Positions 39,501 to 47,686 of a stretch of 64,000 nucleotides of DNA are shown here, in pieces (within the stretch, counting starts at the first letter, position 1; the number at the start of each line of letters is the position of its first letter). The position numbers were made by a program, and so were the translations under genes. The stretch is taken from the NCBI GenBank assembly GCA_023333565.1, contig JAJKFH010000686.1, forward strand, positions 1 through 64,000. Reading direction: 5' to 3'. The notes beneath the pieces were generated by a model. The model saw nothing but the letters and a program-made list of their open reading frames with translations. It had not been told where the DNA came from and ran no database searches. This stretch comes from Puffinus mauretanicus. Lineage: Eukaryota > Chordata > Aves > Procellariiformes > Procellariidae.

Positions 39501-40254
39501 GACTAGATTCCAATGTACCTGGTGGCTGTGTTATAAAATGTGTGGTCCACACAAAAGAAATTTAGAGCTATCATTACAGAGGTTCAGCTGTGCCTAATGT
39601 ACACTTGTGCTTGATTATCATCCTACGTCAAAGATTTTTTTCTATGCACAGACCAATCACCAATTACCCCCTTTCCCGCTTGGTGCAGCCTGAGATTATT
39701 GCCCTGCGCCCTTGCAAGCCATCGAGCTCTGCTCCTAGTGGCGTGCCCCACAACTCGGTGATGGTGCAAACTCTGCCAAGCAGTCCTCTATGGTCCAGCA
39801 GCCAAGGAGAAGCTTTGGAGTGGCTGGAGGGCAGGGGCATCCAGCACTTTGCATTTGCTGATACACAGCACACAGCGAACGAAAGCCATCTGTGAAACCG
39901 GGGAGAGGCTCCACACAGCGGTTCTGCATGAGATAAAACAAAGAAATTATTTTACATACTGCATACGTTGAGGGACTTGGAATGCCTTACAGGTCAACCA
40001 ACATCCCATGAGGAGGGAGACGCAACTGCCGGTCTTCATTGTAAATAAGACAAAGACGGATCTGAACTCCTCTTCCCCTAGAATCTCTAACGACGTGATA
40101 GATGGGGACTCCTGCTGCCTTCCTCTCCCACTTTATAACTGGCACTTCAGTCTCCCTGATAATCAGGCTCTAACTTGATTATTTGACTTGGTGAGGGCGT
40201 CTGCTTGTTCTTCCAAGATGAAGTACGTCGCTCCTGGCCTATGTGCCGCAATTT
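39501..40254. other. Intergenic sequence between two retroviral remnants
   Basis: No gene is recognisable. The segment lies between the class I pol remnant and the ERVL-type LTR piece and may contain further decayed retroviral sequence, but I cannot identify any part of it. Confidence 0.35.
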
Positions 40255-40435
40255 CTGCAGGGTTTTCCCCACCAAGGGCCAGGAGACTGGGGATGGGCAG
40301 GCGGTTGGGAGAAGACACAGCCGGGACAGCTGACCCAAACTGACCAAAGGGATATTCCCTACTATATGACATCATGCTCAGCAATAAAAACTGAAGGAAA
40401 AGAACAGGGGGAGCCCAACAGTTGTCTATTGGAGG
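40255..40435 (+). mobile_element. ERVL-like LTR fragment (5' side of composite)
   Basis: From about 40,255 the sequence follows the solo LTR at 2402-2996. Shared stretches include ACAGCTGACC...CTGACCAAAGGGATATTCC and ATATGACATCATGCTC. It stops near 40,435, where the CR1 LINE begins. It corresponds to the U3 middle part of the LTR (about 2560-2700). Orientation is the same as the ERVL pol and 3' LTR piece that follow the CR1, so it is probably the remains of the 5' LTR of one provirus. Confidence 0.75.
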
Positions 40436-40439
40436 CTGA

Positions 40440-41711
40440 AGAGAACTTAACAGGGGACAAGTGGCAAAAGCAACCTACGGTGATAGGTTTGGTGGCCTTC
40501 TACGACAGGGTTACAGCATTGGTGGGTAAGGGAAGAGCAACCGTCGTCATCTACCTGAACTTGTGCAAAGCATTTGACACTGTCCCTCATGACATCCTTG
40601 TCTCTAAATTGGAGAGACATGGATTTGAGGGATGGAACACTCAGTGGATAAGGAATTGGCTGGATGGTTGCACTCAAAGAGTTGCAGTCAACAGCTCTAT
40701 GTCCAAGTGGAGACCAGTGACGAGTGGCATTCCTCAGGGGTCGATATTGGGACCGGCGCTGTTTAACATCTTTGTCGGCGACATGGACAGTGGGATCAAG
40801 TGCACCCTCAGCAAGTTTGCCGACAACACCAAGCTGTGTGGTGTGGTCGACACGCTGGAGGGAAGGGATGCCATCCAGAGAGACCTTGACAGGCTTGAGA
40901 GGTGGGCCCGTGCAAACCTCATGAAGTTCAACAAGGCCAAGTGCACGGTCCTGCGCATGGGTCGGGGCAATCCCAAGCACAAATACAGGCTGGGCAGAGA
41001 ATGGATTGAGAGCAGCCCTGAGGAGAAGGACTTGGGAGTGTTGGTTGATGAGGAGCTCAACATGACCCAGCAATGTGTGCTTGCAGCCCAGAAAGCCAAC
41101 CGTATCCTGGGCTGCATCAAAAGAAGTGTGACCAGCAGGTCAAGGGAGGTGATTGTCCCCTTCTACTCCTCTCTGGTGATACCCCGCCTGGAGTACTGCG
41201 TTCAGCTCTGGGGCCCCAACATAAGGAGGAGATGGACCTGTTGGAGCAAGTCCAGAGGAGGACCATGAAGATGATCAGAGGGCTGGAGCACCTCTCCTAT
41301 GAAGACAGGCTGAGAGAGTTGGGGTTGTTCAGCCTGGAGAAGAGAAGGCTCTGAGGAGACCTTATAGCAGCCTTCCAGTACCTGAAGGGGCCCTACAAGA
41401 AAGCTGGAGAGGGACTTTTTACAAGGGCATGTAGGGATAGGACAAGGGGTAATGGCTTTAAACTGAAAGAGGGTAGATTGAGATTAGATATAAGGAAGAA
41501 ATTCTTCACTATGAGGGTGGTGAGGCACTGGAACAGGTTGCCCAGAGAAGTTGTGGATGCCCCACTCCTGGAAGTGTTCAAGCCCAGGTTGGACGGGGCT
41601 TTGAGAAACCTGTCTAGTGGAAGGTGCCCCTGCCTGTGGCAAGGGCTTTGGAACTAGATGATCTTTAAGGCCCCTTCCAACCCAAACCATTCTAAGATTC
41701 TATGATGCTAT
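40440..41711 (+). mobile_element. CR1 LINE, 5'-truncated, inserted in ERVL remains
   Basis: The sequence encodes the C-terminal half of the CR1 reverse transcriptase and the 3' end of the element. The frame is open to 41,268 and contains [33 protein letters not shown] and [11 protein letters not shown], then [17 protein letters not shown]. The catalytic FADD motif reads FADN (40,816-40,827), so the enzyme would be inactive. A one-base deletion near 41,210 shifts the frame (WGP to a frame reading [15 protein letters not shown]), and a stop follows at 41,352-41,354. The 3' tail ATTCTAAGATTCTATGATG (about 41,690-41,708) is the normal CR1 terminus. No target-site duplication was found. Confidence 0.92.
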
Positions 41712-41739
41712 GGTGACCAGCCTGGAGGCCTCATGTATC

Positions 41740-42480
41740 CTTGATATAGACTACCTCACTCAGGGGAGGGTACTTCAAGGACCCAAAAGAGTACTGGTGG
41801 GCCTTTGGTGTAGCTGCCATGGATACAGAGAAGATTAAACAGCTGTCTACCTTGCCTGGCCTCATGGAGGTTGCCTCCGTTGTGGGATTGCTGCAGGTTG
41901 AAGAACAGCAGGTGTCAGTTGCTACCATGATGGTGGACTGGTGGCAATATCGCACCAACCGAGACTCCCTTGTTCCCATCCATGAGCTGATTCATCAATT
42001 GGAAGGCTAAGGAGTGATCAGCAAGACTCGCTCACCCTTTAATAGTCCCATATGGCCAGTGTGAAAGCCTGACTGAGGGTGGAGGCTAGCAGTGGACTAT
42101 CGTGACCTGAACGAAGTCACGCCACCACCGAGTGTTGCCATTCCAGACGTGCTAGAGCTCCAGTATGAACTGGAGTCCAAGGCAGCCAGATGGTATGCTA
42201 CAACTGATATTGCCAATGCATTTTTCTCAGTCGCTGTGGCAGCAGAGTGCAGGCCACAGTTGCTTTCATGTGGAGGGGTGTGCAATACACCTGGAATCGA
42301 CTGTCCCAGGGGTGGAAGCACAGTCCTACCATTTGTCATGGACTTATCCAGACTGCACTGGCACAGGGTGATGCCCCTGAACATCTGCAGTACATTGATA
42401 ACATCATGGTTATGGATGCAGAAGAAGGGTTGAGACCACCTCTCCTCCAGATCTTGGGGAAGGGACTTCTGGTCTAAAAC
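41740..42480 (+). pseudogene. ERVL-like endogenous retroviral pol (reverse transcriptase) remnant
   Basis: Plus-strand frames 41,819-42,010, 42,092-42,433 and 42,247-42,477 together cover a class III (ERVL-like) reverse transcriptase. Recognisable pieces are YRTNRDSLVPIHELIHQLE, VDYRDLNEVTPP, YATTDIANAFFS and SQGWKHSPTICHGL. Breaks: a stop at 42,008-42,010, a change of frame near 42,245, and the catalytic YIDD motif reads YIDN (42,391-42,402). It is non-functional. It lies directly 3' of the CR1 insertion and is in line with LTR pieces on both sides. Confidence 0.8.
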
Positions 42481-42687
42481 CACAGGAGTCCAACAGTGAA
42501 TACACCAGCCAGGAGTAGAGGGTCCCTGACTCTGCCTGGGCGGGTGAAAGGGGCGACCGGATTTACTGCACCGTGTGGATTCAATGGCCCGGCACATCGC
42601 GTCCATGGAGTACAGGACTGTGGGGGGCACAGGTGCAGAGCACACCCTAATGCCATCAGGGTACAAGGGGACATGCGTGGTTACGGC

Positions 42688-42900
42688 GTTCATCCTCCCA
42701 AGGACTCGTTACGCGTGCTGGTCCCTGCTTTCCAGGAAGCAGCTGCATGTCTGCTGGCTGATGGGAAGTAGTGAAAAAATCCCTTCTTTGCTTTGTTTGC
42801 ATGTGCAGCTTTTGCTTCACCTATTAAACTGTCTTCATCTCAATCCATGGGTCTTCTCTCTTTCCTTCTATTTTCTCTCCATCTAAGGTCATCCCACCAC
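42688..42900 (+). mobile_element. ERVL-like LTR fragment (3' side of composite)
   Basis: This matches the 3' half of the solo LTR (about 2732-2935). Shared blocks include CTTTTGCTT(C/T)ACCTATT(A/G)AACTGTC and TCATCTCAATCCATGGGTCT compared with TTATCTCAACCCACGAGTTT. An ATTAAA at 42,823-42,828 could be the family's poly(A) signal. The fragment lies downstream of the ERVL pol remnant in the same orientation and is probably what is left of the 3' LTR. Sequence between 42,490 and 42,687 is probably internal ERV sequence but is too decayed to assign. Confidence 0.7.
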
Positions 42901-44754
42901 AGCCTGTGACTCCCTAGCATCAGGGATGCTGAAGGAGGCATTTGCCAGATCGGCAGCACCAAGCCGGGTGCTGGCCCTGCCAGGGTGACGCTACCACAGC
43001 AGCCACAGCCCCAGGTGGTGCTCACAGGCGCTGGCCGAGGGTCCCGCACCGGGATCCAGGCGGGGCTGTGAGGAGTTGAGTGTGCTGCTCCGAGGCTTCA
43101 GGCTTTGCGGGGAGTGAACCTCCGTGCCACGAGTGCCCGGGCCCAGACTGATCAGATCCCAAAGGGACATTTTCCCCCAGCAGTACTAAAAGTCTGTGCT
43201 ACTAAGAAATCATCACCTGCGATATATTCAGGAATCTGGTAATCCATGCTTGAGCAGTAAATGGTAGAGTTTTCTAGTTGTAACAGTTAGAAAACTTTCT
43301 TGAGATGGTTCCCTCCCCTACCCTGGCTCCCTGGTGTATTAATATTCACCAGTTTATTCTTGAGGTAACAACATGGATTTCTGTGAATTAGGGTTACCTT
43401 GGCCCTGGCATCTATAAGATCCACACCCAGCACTCATTCTGCCAGCCCCTGGGGTTACAGGCAGAGCAGAGGGGTGATGGCCCCCAGCCCCAGGGCTGCC
43501 CATTCCCTATTCTTGCTTCCAGTGGGAGGGGGACACGCACACACACCAGTCAGACCCATGCCCCAGCACCCCTCCTTTGCCCCTTCCCCTTTGCTTGTTT
43601 ATACAAGCCCCACAGCTAAGGCATTGGTTTGCCACCCACCCGCTGCCTGTGCATCCCTGCCTGCACCCCTGCCAGGTGCCTGCGAGGCACCGTCCTTTGC
43701 TGCTCTTCTACCTGTGACGCCCTTCGGCGCCTTCCCTTCCCCTCAGCCGGGCAGCTGCCACGCTGCTGCAGCGATAAGAGAACGACCCCCGCCGCCTTCC
43801 GCAGTGCGGGGGCTAGCAGTGCCCTCAAAGCGAACAGGGCAGCTCCTCGCACCCTTTTTTTCATGCCGAGGGGAAAAGGTTCCCCGAAGGGGCTTACGAG
43901 CCACGTGGATATCCACCTTGCTGTGCGGCGAGTTCCCCTACATCCTGGCAAGCCTCATCTATATTTTTCCAAAGCACTACTTTGTCACCCTGATCCCAGG
44001 GCAAGGGTCCCCACAGTCACCGGGCAAGCGGCAGGTTTGGAGAGGTGGCTCCCAAGCACGGTAAGCGTTGAGGGTTTGAATGGACGCTGCCGGCCCTGAG
44101 GTCCTAGCCTTTCTCCCGGCATCTCTGCCAAATTTTGCAGCTCAATCTGTCCGAAAACAGGGGTGCGCTGGGCTGCCCTGGGGACCCCTTTGCTTTGTTA
44201 ATCACTGATGGCTGGGCTGCTGCCGCACTCATCCTCCAAGCCCTCTGCCCACTCCTCAGCACCCAAGCCCCAGAGGCACTCATCCCACCACTCCCTCCCG
44301 TGGTGAATGGCTCGGGCCTCAGCAGCTCCGCTCGCGGGGGGCTCCGTGCACCCCCCGGCCCCGCTGCCCGCTGCCGTGGGGCCCCCCTGTATCGCTGCAC
44401 CTGCACTTGCCTTCACGAGATGGAAACGGTCCCATGTCCGCTGCAAGCACGCCCGTAACCGCCGCACACAATGGGACTCCGGCTGAGCCTTTCCTTTCCC
44501 TCCCCCTTCTTTTTGGAGACAAGAGAATATTTTGGTAGCACTAGGATACACAGATAACTCCTTCTCACTGCTCACAGCTGGGGCCAAAAATGGTGCAATG
44601 GCTGCCCACATCTGCGTGTGGGGCCAGCCGGGCACACCAGCGCTCTTTTCCCCACTGCCCTTTTTCCAGAAAGGCATTCCTGGCCAGGATCCTGCCTCCA
44701 ACACCAAATATAAAGTGCAGGAGCTGCTGCTCATTAGGGAAGAAAGGTGCAAGA
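42901..44754. other. GC-rich intergenic stretch
   Basis: The GC content rises from here towards the RALGAPB promoter. Frames of 221 codons (plus 43,399-44,064) and 184 codons (minus 44,198-44,752) are open, but in GC-rich DNA stops are rare and neither shows a domain. No gene is supported. Confidence 0.4.
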
Positions 44755-45265
44755 AAGGTGCTCAGACTCTGTAAGCTATTGGGTAAAATACCTTTAAATT
44801 AAAAGACCTGGATATAACAGGAGAAAAAAAGTATAATCTTACGTCCCTTTGGATGCTGGGAACCCTGAGTCGTGCAGCATCGCATGGACCTCCAGCCAGG
44901 GCTTGGCACAGGGCACAGCGGGGACGTTCACCAGCATCATGGTCTTTAGGGTTTTTCCCAAAGTAAACAACTCCGTTCATCATTTCTGCAGTTGAGCAAA
45001 AGGCTGTTTAATGAAAACACGCTGCTTCACTTGAAGATAAAGACAAGGACAGGCCGGTAGCGTCACCACCAGGTGCCGAGTGGGAGCTGCCTACAGGCTC
45101 CTCCGGTGCAATTAGCTGGCGAAGCCCATCCTGCGGCCAGGGGGTACGTGCAGCCCGGCGCAGGCCTGAAGACCGAGCTCCCCCTGCGGCACGCACTGCC
45201 CGGCCAGGCCTGCACCCCTCGGGTCAGCGCCTGCGTGGGTCACTGACCCCCCGATGCCCAGCAGT
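44755..45265. repeat. Direct duplicate, copy 2 (partner at 37.94-38.34 kb)
   Basis: This copy contains the same ordered blocks as copy 1 and is more complete, with about 60 extra bases near 45,155-45,220. On the minus strand it carries the ATTAAA signal at 45,007-45,012. It would form the 3' UTR of the candidate divergent gene ending at 45,278. Divergence between copies is substantial, with indels, so the duplication is not recent. Confidence 0.75.
45007..45012 (-). terminator. Possible poly(A) signal ATTAAA of the minus-strand transcript
   Basis: Read on the minus strand, ATTAAA is followed by about 35 bases and then a TG-rich stretch (GAGTTGTTTACTTTGG), the usual arrangement for cleavage and polyadenylation. 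It lies 270 bases downstream of the stop at 45,278. The same signal and TG-rich tail are retained in the duplicate at 38,114-38,119. Confidence 0.4.
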
Positions 45266-45277
45266 CTCCCGTCAGGA

Positions 45278-47451
45278 TCAATGCAGGCACCAGGGATGGG
45301 GATCTTCCAGCGTGCTCCAGGAGCAGTCCTGCTGTGGCTTGGCTTTGGAGAGGAACCCTGTGTGGAGAGGGAAGAAAGAGACAGTGACCTTAACTTCTTT
45401 ATACATAAATACAGGGAACATGACAATGGTAAGGTCCATGAACCCTGTGATAAGACAACGAGAATCCAAGCAGGGCAAACTGCACTGAGCTGGGGAGGCA
45501 GTGCACAGGCAGCAGTAGGCAGCCGTCAGGCCATTCTCAGTGGTTTTGAAAACCACACATAGTGAGCACGGAGGAAAAGAGCAGAAAAGCAGCTCATCAT
45601 GGGCTGCTGCAGATAAACTCCGAGTTCCCTTCCTCTGCCACTGTCAAGCTTAATGTAGGAGACTGGAAGAAATGTTTGCATCTCTGATACAGCAGGCAAG
45701 GGGCCGAGAGGACGATGGGCTCAGCAAGCAGACTGTGGTTTGGGGGACGGGGTATCCTTGAGCCAGCTCTGCATGGTTTTAGTTGTATCACGTCTCTGCA
45801 TGCCTGGTTGTTGGCTCTCTGAGCCTCTGCTTGTACACCGAATTCCCTTTCCCCAAACAGCCTTCTCAGTCCTTGCTGCATGTACCACCCCAGCAGCCTC
45901 ACTAACACCTCACCAGAACACTTCTTTTTTTTTATTAGGCACCAGAGATTCAAGGTACTATGAAGGGTTGCGTCCCGCAAGGGCCCCCCTCTTCCCTCAG
46001 GGGCAGAACAAACAGGAAGAACGGATTTACAGTAAAAGCACCAAGCAAATCTTTACCGTAAAACTCTCGCCCCTTGCCATCAGCAGCCTCCTGTGTACAG
46101 GGCACGTAGAAGAACAGAGGTCTTGCTGCAGGGGTACAATTTGCACTGTGATACATGATGTTCCTTCAATGGATGGCAATAGAAGGGGTTAAAAATCTCT
46201 TTGCAGGCTGCTGTTTGTTTGGGCTGACATTTTCTGCTGCACTGAACAAGGAGCAGCACAGGTGAATGCTACAGAAGGGGTCTGGAGACCTGGCCCCTGC
46301 AAAGCAGCTGGTAAGGGATCTGTAAGACTGGGCCAACCACCCCAGCAATGCACCCGCCGAAGCAGCGTGCAGAGATCAGAGAACATTGCAGGTGAGGTGA
46401 ACACAACGTGCCCCCCGTGGGGGATACGCAGCTAGCTGCACAATGCCGCTCACCAACCGCTGCAGGGAGTGATGCCAAGACGGCCATGCCGCTGCCCTCC
46501 GGCCCATTGCCAGGCGCTGGCAGGGCCCTGTGCCCTCGCACCCTCCCTCAACGGGCTTGGTTGCCACCTCATGCAAAACGACGCCTGGCGCGGGCGCTGC
46601 TCCCTGCAGAGTGCCCCGTGCTGCCCTTTCTACCGGCCGTGTTTGAACACAGGTAACTCGTAACGCTGTGGCTTAGTACTTTCAGAGCCTGCAGAGAAAT
46701 TTAATCAACACCAAGGGACAGGGGAGACAGCAAACGAGAGCAGGATGGGAATAAAGCAAGCTGGGAGGGAGAGACACGGCCCAGGCCCACAGAAAGGGGA
46801 GGCACAGCTGGGCCGCTCCTTGTTACCTCCCCCAGTACGGCTGGCCTCGGCTGCAGCTGCTGGGGGTGTCAGCCAGCAGCCGTGCCCCAGGTCGGGGCGA
46901 GGGCCAGCCCGGAGGCCAGCTGACCACAGAGACCCCCTCGGCCTCCATGGAGCCCTCAGCGCGGGCAGCTGGAAGAGGTGCCGGCTGCCGGGGTGGCAGG
47001 AGGGGCGCACTGCCCGCTCTCGGTCCCCGGCCCGTGAGGGCTCCGGCTCAGGTTCGTGGCGATGCAGCAGCCCCCAACGCCCCGGGGGTGGACGGGCCCT
47101 GCTGCTATGCCCAGGCTGCTGCCCCAGGCCCTGTGTGGGGTCACGGTGAGCCCTCTCGGGGCCCTGCCCTGAGCCCAGGGGGAGCAGCGCTCAGAGAAGA
47201 GGCCGGAGAAGGCGAAGGCCTCCCTGCGCCGAGGACAGCGAGGAGCCGCGGGGCGGCCCAGGGTGCCGGGCGCTGAGGCCCACAAGCAGGGCTGGGCGGG
47301 GCGGGCGAGGCGCGCGCGGCCCCTTTAAGAGGAAGAGCACGGAGGCGGCGACAGGCGCCGCCGCGGCCGACCCGCGCACGCGCGCAGCCCTCCCCGGCGA
47401 CTTATTTGGCACCGCCGGCGGAGGAGGCCGCGTACCTGAGTGCAGAGCCAT
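45278..47451 (-). CDS. Candidate small gene divergent from RALGAPB (four phase-1 exons)
   Basis: On the minus strand an ATG in strong context (A at -3, G at +4) at 47,451 reads MALHS. It meets a donor, CAG|GTACGC, after 47,436 in phase 1. Possible further exons are 46,859-46,827 (33 bases), 46,125-46,057 (69 bases, including LFFYVPCTQEAADGKGREFY) and 45,357-45,278, ending in TGA. Each begins after CAG, each donor begins GT, and all junctions are phase 1, giving a 65-residue frame. The last acceptor (CTTCCCTCTCCACACAG) is excellent; those of exons 2 and 3 are weaker. A poly(A) signal follows at 45,007. I do not recognise the protein. The last exon is also open in another frame (to 45,112; WKIPIPGACIDPDGRLLGIG), so the true frame is uncertain, and it may be a lncRNA or chance. 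Confidence 0.22.
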
Positions 47452-47466
47452 GCTGCAGCGCGGCCG

Positions 47467-47478
47467 CGCGCATGCGCA
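47467..47478. promoter_or_regulatory. NRF1 binding site (perfect consensus)
   Basis: CGCGCATGCGCA fits the NRF1 consensus YGCGCAYGCGCR at every position. It lies in the CpG island 16 bases plus-strand downstream of the candidate minus-strand ATG (47,451) and about 210 bases upstream of the RALGAPB exon 1 donor. NRF1 commonly drives TATA-less housekeeping promoters, in keeping with the wide expression known for RALGAPB. Confidence 0.6.
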
Positions 47479-47479
47479 G

Positions 47480-47686
47480 GGCGCCGCGGGGCCCGGCCCC
47501 CCGCCCGCCGTGCGCTTTGTGGCGCTGCCGGAAGCGGCCGCGGAGAGCGGGGCCGAGCGAAGCGGGGCAGCGCGGAGCGGCGTCTCCCCTGTGTCGCCTC
47601 GGCCGCCGCGGGCACCATGGAGCCGGCGGCCTGAGGGCGGAGCGGCCGGCCCTGCCCCGACATGCCCGCCGGGCCCTTCGGCGCAG
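47480..47686 (+). other. RALGAPB exon 1, non-coding (5' UTR); start approximate
   Basis: A consensus donor, GCGCAG|GTAAGG, follows 47,686 inside the CpG island. The next good acceptor joined to the RALGAPB coding sequence is at 54,102/54,103, and in vertebrates the first RALGAPB exon is non-coding. The transcription start cannot be read from sequence, so the left boundary is only a guess. ATGs at 47,616 and 47,662 in this exon would make short upstream frames if transcribed. Confidence 0.6.

Noticed and set aside
40447..41073. 208-codon minus-strand frame
   Set aside because: It is the antisense shadow of the CR1 reverse transcriptase on the plus strand.
43399..44752. 221-codon plus and 184-codon minus frames in GC-rich DNA
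   Set aside because: Open on several strands at once in GC-rich sequence, with no recognisable domain or repeat of coding character.
43000..47400. A bird SNHG11-like snoRNA host gene upstream of RALGAPB, as in human synteny
   Set aside because: I could not identify any H/ACA snoRNA with confidence by eye. A covariance-model search would be needed.
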